Positions 8,006-15,299 of a stretch of 64,000 nt of DNA are shown here, in pieces. The translations under genes were made by a program, and so were the position numbers. Position 1 is the stretch's first letter. Each line of letters begins with the position of its first letter. Where the stretch lies: contig OZ245780.1 of the NCBI GenBank assembly GCA_965227905.1, forward strand, positions 3,534,001-3,598,000, read 5' to 3'. The notes below the pieces were generated by a model. The model made no database searches, had not been told where the DNA came from, and saw nothing but the letters and a program-made list of their open reading frames with translations. The stretch is from CBDDHT01 sp965227905. GTDB lineage: Bacteria; Pseudomonadota; Alphaproteobacteria; Rhizobiales; Methyloligellaceae.

Positions 8006-8155
8006 CCGTCACCACTAACCGACGATAGAATCGATTGGCAATTCCCCGAGGAGACGGAGGACTCCGGTTAGTGGGAACCAGAGGATTGGGAGCGGAACAC
8101 TGTCCATCGGACAGCGTCATCCCAAAAAGTCGGGTGTAGGAAGCGCCTACAAATT
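7967..8155 (-). ncRNA. Candidate structured small RNA, about 190 nt
   Basis: Between the LysR start and the DUF2325 unit the minus strand has a predicted promoter (site C), no gene, and then a textbook terminator at 8005-7967. The interval folds well: stem 8135-8140/8146-8151 (6 bp), stem 8100-8105/8109-8114 (6 bp, 3-nt loop), a closing 10-bp stem 8065-8074/8012-8021 and the terminator stem. The loop enclosed by the 10-bp stem contains CCUCC and UCUCCUC, complementary to Shine-Dalgarno sequences, as in many trans-acting alphaproteobacterial sRNAs. The start near 8155 is estimated from the -10-like GATAC at 8165-8161. No similarity to a named RNA family is claimed. A leader/attenuator function is the main alternative. 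Confidence 0.55.
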
Positions 8156-8160
8156 GATTT

Positions 8161-8224
8161 GTATCTCAAACCATATTCTGTGTGTACTGCAATGTTTCCA
8201 GTGCTATAAATGCAAGCCATGCAC
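8161..8224. promoter_or_regulatory. Operator C, overlapping the LysR start and the small-RNA promoter
   Basis: Plus-strand 8187-8224 matches sites A and B at GCAATGT, ATA, TGCA and GCA. On the minus strand TTGCAG (8192-8187) and GATAC (8165-8161) repeat the spacing of site A. The right part covers the LysR start codons at 8210 and 8219, so binding here would both repress the regulator and control the divergent transcript. This arrangement is typical of LysR-family autoregulation. Confidence 0.6.
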
Positions 8225-9148
8225 CTTAAAGAACTCGACGCAAACCTCCTTGTCGTACTGGACGCACTCCTGTTCGACGCCAGTGTGACGAAAGCTGCCG
8301 AGCGATTGGGACGCAGCCCTTCGGCCGTGAGCCATGCGCTCGCCAATTTGCGCGAACTGTTTGGCGACGAACTCTTCGTTCGCGCCGGGCAACGTCTCGT
8401 TCCAACCGCAAAGGCAAACGAAGTCGCGCCGACAGTCCATGTCATCGTGTCGGGCATGGAGAGCCTTTTGAGGCCCTCAACGCCATTCGATCCGGCGACA
8501 CAGGAACGATGTTTTATTCTGGCATGCCGAGAAACCGGTGAACTCACATTGCTGCAGAAGCTACGGGAGACCATTCGCCCTGTCGCACCGAACATACGTC
8601 TCGGCTGGAAGCAGCTTCACGGCCGGGACAGTCTTGAAGACCTCCGCGCAAGCAGTGTGCAGTTTGTTATCATTGAAGGTGAGCCGGAGGATGACACGGC
8701 CGATTTCGTCTGGTCCCATCTTTATGACGAATCCTACGTCACCTTAGGGCGCCGGCGTCATCCGCTGACGCGTTCAAAAAAACCTGCAAAGGCCTTCGCC
8801 GACTTTGAGCATGTCTTCGTGATGCCAAACGATGGCGGATCGGATTTCGTCCAGGCGCATCTGGAGCAGAACGATATCTCAATTGGCAATGAAATCTGGG
8901 CATCGTCCGTTTTCGTCGCACTCTTTCTGCTCCTCGATACCGACCGCCTGGCAACGGTACCGAAATCGGTTGCCGATGCTGTCGCCAAGAAGGTCGGTCT
9001 CATCGAGATTGATCAGCCATTCGAGCCTTTGGCATTGCCCAACTACTTTGGCTGGCACCGAAGCCAGGATCGCGATGAATGCCACGAATGGGTCCGCCAG
9101 CAATTGCTCAACATGTTCACTGTTGCTAATGGAAAAGCGAAATCATGA
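8219..9148 (+). CDS. LysR family transcriptional regulator (local regulator of iron-type operons)
   Basis: The 309-residue protein has an N-terminal winged helix-turn-helix (LDANLLVVLDALL, SVTKAAERLGRSPSAVSHAL, GDELFVRAGQRLVPT) and a C-terminal LysR effector-binding domain. The start at 8219 fits the family N-terminus; ATG at 8210 is also possible, and neither has a good ribosome site. Its start is embedded in operator C and the same motif precedes two neighbouring units, so it is the obvious candidate regulator of these. The effector is unknown; metal or redox state is a guess from the regulated genes. Confidence 0.88.
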   Translation: MHLKELDANLLVVLDALLFDASVTKAAERLGRSPSAVSHALANLRELFGDELFVRAGQRLVPTAKANEVAPTVHVIVSGMESLLRPSTPFDPATQERCFILACRETGELTLLQKLRETIRPVAPNIRLGWKQLHGRDSLEDLRASSVQFVIIEGEPEDDTADFVWSHLYDESYVTLGRRRHPLTRSKKPAKAFADFEHVFVMPNDGGSDFVQAHLEQNDISIGNEIWASSVFVALFLLLDTDRLATVPKSVADAVAKKVGLIEIDQPFEPLALPNYFGWHRSQDRDECHEWVRQQLLNMFTVANGKAKS

Positions 9149-9204
9149 GAGTGTCCGGGCTGCATGATGTCTATCAATCGCCTCACCGGACTGTGTGCTG
9201 AGCC

Positions 9205-9489
9205 ATGATTGTCTGTTCGTGCAACGTCATAACCACGAAGGCCATTATGGCTGCAGTCGATGAAATTCGGGCAGCCGATCCCGAAATGCTCATCACGCCG
9301 GGTCTGATCTACAAGGTCATGAACGTCAAACCCAATTGCGGGGTTTGTCTGTGCCATATCTGCGAACTTGTTCACAACGCCGACGCACCATCTCCTCCCC
9401 GCCTGGCGGAACATGTTTGCCGCCCCTCCGGCAAACCCTCAAAACCGCGAAAAAGCAGCGCTGTATCAGTTGACACAAACTTAGAATAA
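9205..9489 (+). CDS. bfd: Bacterioferritin-associated ferredoxin
   Basis: The 94-residue protein begins MIVCSCNV and carries a second pair CGVC near residue 45, giving the four cysteines that bind a [2Fe-2S] cluster in Bfd. Bfd docks on bacterioferritin and passes electrons to its heme to release stored iron. It lies directly upstream of bfr on the same strand. It carries a Pro/Ser/Lys-rich tail of about 30 residues beyond the usual fold. The 3' end of the gene overlaps the bfr promoter and an Irr-like box. Confidence 0.9.
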   Translation: MIVCSCNVITTKAIMAAVDEIRAADPEMLITPGLIYKVMNVKPNCGVCLCHICELVHNADAPSPPRLAEHVCRPSGKPSKPRKSSAVSVDTNLE

Positions 9490-9498
9490 TTCTAAATC
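9470..9498 (+). promoter_or_regulatory. bfr promoter with Irr-type iron control element
   Basis: TTGACA at 9470-9475 and TAAATC at 9493-9498 are spaced 17 bp. The palindrome TTAGAA-TAA-TTCTAA (9481-9495) sits in the spacer and touches the -10, and it includes the bfd stop codon TAA. This is close to the ICE/Irr box described in rhizobia (TTTAGAA-N3-TTCTAAA). Irr would repress bfr when iron is scarce, which matches a storage gene. Confidence 0.7.
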
Positions 9499-9552
9499 GC
9501 GCCCTACCAAGGTCGGCGTGCTCTTGCGCGACGAAAACAGATGGAGTGAGGC

Positions 9553-10038
9553 ATGAAGGGCGACGAAAAAGTTATCGAATATCTCAACAAGGCGCTGCGT
9601 CATGAACTGACAGCCGTGAGTCAGTACTGGGTCCACTACCGCCTGCTTGACGACTGGGGCTTCAAAAAGCTCGCGAAGCACGAACGCGCAGAATCCATCG
9701 AAGAAATGGAGCATGCAGATTCGCTGGTTGAACGGATCATCATGCTCGATGGTTTTCCGAACATGCAGCAACTCGACCCGCTGATGATCGGTGAAAACCT
9801 AATGGAAGTTCTCGAGAGCGACTTGAAGGCGGAATACCATGCCCGCGATCTCTATATTGAGGCGCGAGACGTCTGTCGCGAAAAGCGAGATTATGTCTCG
9901 ATGAATCTTTTCGAGAAACTTCTCGATGACGAAGAAGGCCACATTGATTGGATCGAGACCCAACTCGAGAACATCAAGGCAATCGGTATCGAGAATTATG
10001 GTGCCTTGCAGTCGGCAGCGGCTGACGAGTCGGAGTAA
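9553..10038 (+). CDS. bfr: Bacterioferritin
   Basis: The product has 161 residues, the normal size. The ferroxidase ligands E18, E51, H54 and the later E/H pair (DDEEGHIDW) are present, as is M52, the axial heme ligand at subunit interfaces. A GGAGTGAGGC ribosome site precedes the ATG. It forms the 24-subunit cytoplasmic iron store and partners with Bfd encoded just upstream. Expression is probably controlled by Irr through the element at 9481-9495. Confidence 0.97.
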   Translation: MKGDEKVIEYLNKALRHELTAVSQYWVHYRLLDDWGFKKLAKHERAESIEEMEHADSLVERIIMLDGFPNMQQLDPLMIGENLMEVLESDLKAEYHARDLYIEARDVCREKRDYVSMNLFEKLLDDEEGHIDWIETQLENIKAIGIENYGALQSAAADESE

Positions 10039-10073
10039 AGCAACGGTCGAAGAAACGACTGGTTCGACGATGA

Positions 10074-10094
10074 CCCCGGAGCCCGGCTCCGGGG
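10074..10094. terminator. Hairpin terminator between convergent bfr and nine-cysteine gene
   Basis: A 9-bp GC-rich stem (10074-10082 with 10086-10094) with a 3-nt loop, followed by CGTTCTGTT on the plus strand, lies 35 bp after bfr and 8 bp before the stop of the convergent gene. It may serve both directions. Confidence 0.65.
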
Positions 10095-10101
10095 CGTTCT
10101 G

Positions 10102-10650
10102 TTAGTTGACCGTGGGAGCGATCGCGGCAGTCTCAAGCATCGGTGTTGCATAGACGACCGACCCTGGCGCCAGACGAACACCGACATCACCAAGCACATG
10201 CGCAAAGTTTTCAGCGCTTTCGACGACGTCGTCGACGAGATTGGATCCGACGAGCGCAAAGGCACACGCCCGCATTGCAGGGCAAACACTGTGTTGCGCG
10301 GCGGCGATCATCGAGATGGCCATGCATTCGTCTGCGCAAAAACCTGCTGATCCATTCGGATAGACAGCAATGTCCCTGGCGGCCGCCTGATTGACGTTGC
10401 GCACCCACGTTGCCAGTTCTGTGATCGCCCGTTTGGCGGAGCCGACACCGAGTTCTTTTGCAAAATGGTTCCAGCCCGTTTCCCAGCAATTGATGTCGCT
10501 CGTCTGATAACCGGACATCCAGCAACGAAAACCGACACCAACCAGAGCTTCTGGTGCTTGCAGCACCTCGAAGGCCATACGACGTGCACACGCTTTCTTG
10601 CTGCAAGAGTCTGCGTTCGGGCAAGGCTCGTTTTGCTTCTTTGTCAGCAT
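10102..10650 (-). CDS. Cysteine-rich protein of unknown function (182 aa)
   Basis: The start at 10650 follows a strong AGGAGG. The protein has nine cysteines: three in a short N-terminal cluster (C10, C16, C21), then single ones in FRCW and NCWE, and pairs in FCADEC and VCPAMRAC. It has no signal peptide. The mature part looks helical. The CWxSGY and NCWExGW segments suggest a specific conserved fold rather than a ferredoxin. It lies between bacterioferritin and a ferric-iron binding protein, so a metal or Fe-S role is plausible, but I do not recognise the family. Confidence 0.65.
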   Translation of the reverse strand: MLTKKQNEPCPNADSCSKKACARRMAFEVLQAPEALVGVGFRCWMSGYQTSDINCWETGWNHFAKELGVGSAKRAITELATWVRNVNQAAARDIAVYPNGSAGFCADECMAISMIAAAQHSVCPAMRACAFALVGSNLVDDVVESAENFAHVLGDVGVRLAPGSVVYATPMLETAAIAPTVN

Positions 10651-10814
10651 TCCACCCTCCTGGATTCTGGCCAAAATCATCCCGTCCACGCCGATTGAGC
10701 GTGGTGATTGCGGCCGGTAAAGTTGGATTGACAGCGCTGGGAGGCCAAGCCTACCAGATAGGCGGTTCGCCCTGCGGTCCGTTCAAATGCAGGGCGAACC
10801 AATCATGTGATCGT

Positions 10815-11867
10815 TCAGGAACTAGGCCCTTCGTTGAAGGCCACCTTGTCGACGAGTTCCGATGCGCGCTTGCGGTTTTTGGCGACAACATCGAGCGACA
10901 GGGTATCTGGCTTGAAGTCGCCCCATGACTTGACGAGTTTGGACCACGGAACGTCTGCTTTCACAGGATATTCGTTATTGACCTCGGCATAGATCTTTTG
11001 TGCGTCGGCCGAGGATAGAAACTCCATCAACTTGATCGCATTGTCCTTGTTCGGGGCGTTCTTCGCGAGCACCATGCCGGACAGGTTGATATGCGAACCG
11101 CGCTTGGCTGTGTTCGGGAAGAGCATCTTTACGGAAGCTGCCCATTCCTTCTGGATCGGTTCTTTCTCGTTCAGTTGCATCTTCGCCATATAGTAGGTGT
11201 TGCCGACAGCAATGTCGCATTCACCGGCAAAGACACCCTTGACTTGCGCGCGGTCATTGCCCGCAGGCTTGCGTGCAAGATTGGCTTTGAAACCCTGCAG
11301 CCACTTCTGCGTCTTTTCCTCGCCATGGTGGGCAATCATCGATGCAATCAACGCAACATTGTAGACATGCTGGCCGGACCGCACGCAGATCTTGCCCCGC
11401 CATTTCGGGTCGGCCAGTTCCTCATACGTGATTGCATCCTGAGCGACGCGCTTCTTCGATGCATAGACAACGCGTGCGCGCCGTGTAAGGCCGAACCACT
11501 GCCCCTTCGGGTCGCGATAGCTTGCCGGAATATTGCTTTCGAGCACCGAAGATTTAACCGGCTGGGTAATGCCTTTGGCAACGGCGCCGCTCAAGCGTCC
11601 GATATCGATCGTGAGGAGCAGGTCAGCCGGGCTGTTCCGGCCTTCTGCAGCAACACGCTCAATCAGGCCCTTCTTGGCAAAAATCACGTTGGTTTTGATG
11701 CCGGTGTTCTTCGTGAAGGCTTCAAGAAGCGGGTTGATCAGGTAAGGCTGACGATAGGAATAAATATTGACCTCGTCTGCCGCCTGAACCGCTGGTGCCA
11801 AAACACCGAAAATCGCGGTGGCCATAAGCGCCCGTGTCAGACCGCGCCGCACTGGTGAAACTGTCAT
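10815..11867 (-). CDS. Fe(3+) ABC transporter periplasmic binding protein (FbpA-like)
   Basis: The 350-residue protein has a Sec signal ending VQAADE. The mature N-terminus VNIYSYRQPYLINPLLEAF is typical of ferric-ion binding proteins (FbpA/SfuA/FutA). The tyrosine pair in GNTYYMAK matches the iron-coordinating Tyr-Tyr of the family. The ATG at 11867 follows GGAGGACAGA; an upstream TTG in frame is rejected. No permease or ATPase genes adjoin it in this window, so it must use components encoded elsewhere. Two Irr-like boxes lie upstream. Confidence 0.9.
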   Translation of the reverse strand: MTVSPVRRGLTRALMATAIFGVLAPAVQAADEVNIYSYRQPYLINPLLEAFTKNTGIKTNVIFAKKGLIERVAAEGRNSPADLLLTIDIGRLSGAVAKGITQPVKSSVLESNIPASYRDPKGQWFGLTRRARVVYASKKRVAQDAITYEELADPKWRGKICVRSGQHVYNVALIASMIAHHGEEKTQKWLQGFKANLARKPAGNDRAQVKGVFAGECDIAVGNTYYMAKMQLNEKEPIQKEWAASVKMLFPNTAKRGSHINLSGMVLAKNAPNKDNAIKLMEFLSSADAQKIYAEVNNEYPVKADVPWSKLVKSWGDFKPDTLSLDVVAKNRKRASELVDKVAFNEGPSS

Positions 11868-12279
11868 TCTGTCCTCCAATTGATGGGGTCAGGACCCCAA
11901 TATCGGTGCATTTGCGAATGCTTCCGAATATCATTTCCTAGGATAAACAATCAGCCCCACCCGAGGGTGTCAAGCAATTGAAGCTACATTAGAATCATTA
12001 AAAATACAGAGAAATCAATTGTTTAGAGTTATTCTAATTCCAGGTTGTGGAGCCAAAAAGTCTCTTTTTATGATATATCAGGCGCTTAGATCATGCTTAG
12101 GTGGCGCACGGACGCGCTGTTTCGCCATACTTGCTCCGGAAATTGCGTCATTCCGCCGCGCCACCTTCCGAACCGCGAACGGACCATCCCATTTGAATGC
12201 TAGATGCCGATTCATTAGGAACCCCGATAATTGTCCGCATGGGCAGCACTGAGTCGTCGTGCCTCAACCCCGGAACGCT
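11868..12279. other. Divergent intergenic region with iron boxes
   Basis: This stretch separates the minus-strand FbpA-like gene from the plus-strand nitroreductase-like gene. It is AT-rich from about 11930 to 12090 and carries the two Irr-like boxes listed separately. No small gene with a ribosome site was recognised in it. Confidence 0.6.
11988..12038 (-). promoter_or_regulatory. Two Irr-like iron control elements upstream of the FbpA-like gene
   Basis: Box 1 at 11988-12004 reads ATTAGAATCATTAAAAA and box 2 at 12022-12038 reads TTTAGAGTTATTCTAAT. Against TTTAGAA-N3-TTCTAAA box 2 differs at two positions and box 1 at several. They lie 120-170 bp upstream of the FbpA-like start, in an AT-rich stretch suitable for a promoter. 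Iron regulation of an iron-uptake gene is expected; whether Irr activates or represses here is not visible. Confidence 0.5.
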
Positions 12280-12942
12280 ATGAGTGAGATCCAAATGACG
12301 TCCCTGACAAATGCACTTCGCGACCGAAAAACAGCCAAGGTCCTTGCCGACATCGACGCCCCGCTCCCTGTCGCGAGCGACAACAAAGAGACGATCGACG
12401 CCCTCCTCAGCGAGGCCGGATGGGCCCCGTTTCACCATCCCTCAAGTTCGGGACATCACAAGACACTGACGTCGCCTGTCCCGTGGCGGTTCTACAAGTT
12501 CGACGCCGATGAATGCCGTAACCTCCTGGCTAAGCTGAGAGAAACAGATCCAACGTCCGGCAAGATCCTGAACATGCTTGCAGCGGCCGAAGCCCTGCTA
12601 CAGGTCACCTGGCTACCCGACCTGCAGGATCTTGAAAGCGTTGCCGACGACCAGGAATTCGTCGGATCGCTCCGCAATATGGAGCATATCGCAGCGGCGT
12701 CTGCGGCCGTTCAGTCGTTTCTTCTCCTCGCCACCCAAAAAGGATTTCGCACCTATTGGTCGAGCGGCGGGGTCCTGCGCTCCGATGCCGTTTTCGCGCG
12801 GATGGGGATTCCGTTGCAGCAAATTCTGCTCGGCTCGATCTTTCTGTTTCCCCAGGACATCGGCACCTCCGAGATCAAGCCTGGTAAGTTGAGAGACAAG
12901 CGCGGCGGGACTGAAGACTGGTCGGTCTGGTTGAAGGCATAG
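12280..12942 (+). CDS. Nitroreductase family protein
   Basis: About 220 residues with the general layout of FMN-dependent nitroreductases: an N-terminal RKTAK segment (the usual RRSVR phosphate-contact region), a central helix EALLQVTWL, a dimer-interface stretch and RTYWSSGGVLR preceding the C-terminal MGIPLQQ-ILLGSIFLF strand. ATG at 12280 is chosen; ATG at 12295 is also plausible and neither has a strong ribosome site. Substrate unknown. It is divergent from the iron-binding protein gene and shares the intergenic region with its iron boxes, so iron control is possible. Confidence 0.8.
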   Translation: MSEIQMTSLTNALRDRKTAKVLADIDAPLPVASDNKETIDALLSEAGWAPFHHPSSSGHHKTLTSPVPWRFYKFDADECRNLLAKLRETDPTSGKILNMLAAAEALLQVTWLPDLQDLESVADDQEFVGSLRNMEHIAAASAAVQSFLLLATQKGFRTYWSSGGVLRSDAVFARMGIPLQQILLGSIFLFPQDIGTSEIKPGKLRDKRGGTEDWSVWLKA

Positions 12943-13061
12943 CCCACGGGCATCGATTGAATAGGCGGCGTGCATGGGACGTGCGCCGCCCCCGTTCCCA
13001 TCTCATGGACAAGCTGGTCGTCACAGACCTGGACCTTGAAACGAGATGGGAGTTCGACATC

Positions 13062-13532
13062 ATGACACGCATTCTGGATCACCTGCCGACAAAGCAGGAA
13101 CTTTCACGCCTCGCACTTGCCGGCATTGCCGGCCTGATCGTCTGGGAGCTCTACGCGCAGGGCCTGCTTCCCGCGATCTTCGACAAGGGGCTATCGCCTG
13201 TGAAGCTGATCCTGGCGGTCTTCGGCCTGTCGGCAGACTACGCAACACCTGCAACGATCCTTCATATGCTGACGGCCGTCGTCTTCTATCCGATCGGCTT
13301 CTATGTCCTGGTGCGATGGATCTTCTCTTTCGGGCCGGTTACCAATGGTCTTGTGCTGGGTATCCTCACATGGCTGTTCGCGGTTGCAATCCTGCCGCCG
13401 ATTGCCGGCGCGCCCTTCTTCGGTGCCTTCAAACTATGGGTCTGGAAATCTCTCGTCGGGCATGTGTTCTACGGGCTTGTCGTAAGTCTTGTCTTTCACC
13501 ACAGCCGCCGCGAGCAGGTTGCTGCGCAATAG
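13062..13532 (+). CDS. Small integral membrane protein (156 aa)
   Basis: From ATG 13062, preceded by GGGAG, the protein has about four membrane segments (near residues 18-38, 55-80, 85-110 and 130-150) and a short basic tail. A longer frame from 12957 adds an implausible Arg-rich stretch and is rejected. The sequence pattern (YPIGFYVLVRW, APFFGAFKLWVWKSLVGH) is like small membrane proteins of unknown function in Alphaproteobacteria; I do not assign a family. A terminator follows at 13637. Confidence 0.7.
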   Translation: MTRILDHLPTKQELSRLALAGIAGLIVWELYAQGLLPAIFDKGLSPVKLILAVFGLSADYATPATILHMLTAVVFYPIGFYVLVRWIFSFGPVTNGLVLGILTWLFAVAILPPIAGAPFFGAFKLWVWKSLVGHVFYGLVVSLVFHHSRREQVAAQ

Positions 13533-13636
13533 GACAGCAATTGCTGCTCGGCACCAGCGCCAAAACGCAATGAGAGGCATTGTGTCCCTCTTGAAACAGT
13601 GATTGCCAAGCGGTTTGATAGCGCATGTTTGACAGA

Positions 13637-13660
13637 GGCGGGCCATGCGGCCCGCCTTTT
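13637..13660 (+). terminator. Rho-independent terminator after membrane protein gene
   Basis: An 8-bp GC stem (13637-13644 with 13649-13656, 4-nt loop) is followed by TTTT. It lies about 105 bp after the membrane protein gene and only 17 bp before the next LysR start, so it could also act as an attenuator in the LysR leader. Confidence 0.7.
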
Positions 13661-13676
13661 CGCATGGGCGAAGACG

Positions 13677-14579
13677 ATGGAAATGCATCATGTCCGCTAT
13701 TTCATGGCGGTCTGCGACACGCTGAATTTCACGCGGGCGGCAGAACAATGCGCCGTATCGCAACCTTCTCTAACGAAAGGCATCAAAAAGCTTGAAGAGG
13801 CGCTCGGCGGCGAGCTGTTCAGGCGCGAGCGCAGCAAAACCCATCTCACCGATCTCGGGCGCATCGTCCGGCCGCATCTCGCGGCGATTCAGAACGCGCG
13901 CGACGCAGCGATCGTCGATGCGGAAAACTTTCATACCTTGGAGACGGCGCACCTCAAACTCGGCGTCATGTCGACCATCGGCCCGGCTCAGATGGTTGGA
14001 TTTCTCGCAAGCTTGCGCGAGGAGCTGTCCACGCTCGACCTCACAGTCAGCGAAGCTCCGGGCGAAGCACTCGTCGACTCCCTCCTTGCCGGGGATCTCG
14101 ACGTCGCCCTGATCGGCTTGCCGGCCCTCCCCGAGCGTCTCGATGCGCTGCCGCTCTATAGCGAGCGGTACATGATTGCCTTCGCCCAGGGGCATCGCTT
14201 TGAAAGTCAGAATGCCGTATCGGCCGACGAACTCGATGGGGAAGATTATCTGATCCGCCTCCATTGCGAGTATCTGGAGCATTATGGCGCGACTGGTCGC
14301 TCGCCTTCCTTCGACGTAAACGTCCGTTATTCCAGCGAACGGGAGGACTGGATTCAGGCCATGGTCCTGGCCAAGATCGGATGCTGCATCATGCCCGAGT
14401 TCCTACCGACCCTTCCTGGTGTCGCCTTGCGACCGATCATCAATCCCGAAGTCTCACGGACAATCTCTCTTGTCACGGTCGCAGGGCGCCAATTCACACC
14501 GACCCTTCGATTGATGCGTCAAATGGCTCAACGCTTCCGATGGCCGGGCACGAGCGATCAGTTTCACCAATCTATGTGA
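13677..14579 (+). CDS. LysR family transcriptional regulator
   Basis: The 300-residue protein begins MEMHHVRYFMAVCDTLNFTR, a typical LysR winged-helix N-terminus, followed by AAEQCAVSQPSLTKGIKKLE as the recognition helix and a periplasmic-binding-like effector domain. ATG 13677 is used; ATG 13683 is equally possible. It precedes the pseudoazurin-like gene on the same strand by about 80 bp and may regulate it or the upstream membrane protein. The effector is not predictable. Confidence 0.88.
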   Translation: MEMHHVRYFMAVCDTLNFTRAAEQCAVSQPSLTKGIKKLEEALGGELFRRERSKTHLTDLGRIVRPHLAAIQNARDAAIVDAENFHTLETAHLKLGVMSTIGPAQMVGFLASLREELSTLDLTVSEAPGEALVDSLLAGDLDVALIGLPALPERLDALPLYSERYMIAFAQGHRFESQNAVSADELDGEDYLIRLHCEYLEHYGATGRSPSFDVNVRYSSEREDWIQAMVLAKIGCCIMPEFLPTLPGVALRPIINPEVSRTISLVTVAGRQFTPTLRLMRQMAQRFRWPGTSDQFHQSM

Positions 14580-14661
14580 CCTGCATCAAAGACAATCGAC
14601 ATCTCGTTCGGCAAACATCCCGACCCCGCGCAACAGGGAGTACGTCGCGAGACGTTCCAGC

Positions 14662-15189
14662 ATGATGTCACGACAACCAAGTATTGCTGCAATCACCGAC
14701 ATTCGTGCCGCTGTGCTCTTGCTGGCAATGATGATGACGATGGCCTTTGCCTCCGTATCGCTCGCGCAATCGCAAAAGGACGGCAGCCAGGACAAGGCTC
14801 CGATCGAGATTGATCAGGTCACCGATGTTTCTGCCGGCGACGTCTACAAGATGTTTCGTTTCAGCCCGGCGCTGGTGCGTGTACCCGTCGGCAAGACGCT
14901 CCGCTTTCTCAATTCGCGCGGTCAGCATACCGTCGTATCGATCAAGAGGATGTGGCCGGACGGTGTGCCAAAAGCGAATCTCGCAAACATCAGAGCGGCC
15001 GATATCCGTTTTAACAGACCCGGACTCTACGGCTTCACGTGCAAGGTGCATGGGCGCTACGGCATGGTGATGCTCGTGGCTGTCGGCGATCAATGGCCCA
15101 ATCGCGACGCCGCGATGAAAGGCGTACCGGGCGGGCGCGCCGGCGAACGCATGCGCCAGTTGCTCGCTGAATTGGGAGAAACGAATTAG
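14662..15189 (+). CDS. Pseudoazurin-like type 1 copper protein (cupredoxin)
   Basis: The 175-residue protein has a Sec signal (MMMTMAFASVSLAQS). The cupredoxin domain carries the type 1 copper ligands in the pseudoazurin order: His in GQHTVVS, then Cys and His in FTCKVHGRYGM with the Met five residues after the second His. MWPDGVPK corresponds to the pseudoazurin MIPDGAE region. It would be a periplasmic electron carrier. The C-terminal 35-residue extension (PNRDAAMKGVPGGRAGERM) matches no ligand. No nitrite or nitrous oxide reductase gene is in the window, so its partner is unknown. Confidence 0.85.
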   Translation: MMSRQPSIAAITDIRAAVLLLAMMMTMAFASVSLAQSQKDGSQDKAPIEIDQVTDVSAGDVYKMFRFSPALVRVPVGKTLRFLNSRGQHTVVSIKRMWPDGVPKANLANIRAADIRFNRPGLYGFTCKVHGRYGMVMLVAVGDQWPNRDAAMKGVPGGRAGERMRQLLAELGETN

Positions 15190-15299
15190 GAATTCGATTC
15201 AAACGTCCGGAGGCCAGTCCTCTTCCCCGGCCCAACCTCCCGATGGGATTGCCCTTGAGGTGGTCGGGTCAGCGGCGATGATTGCCTGTGACATTTCCT

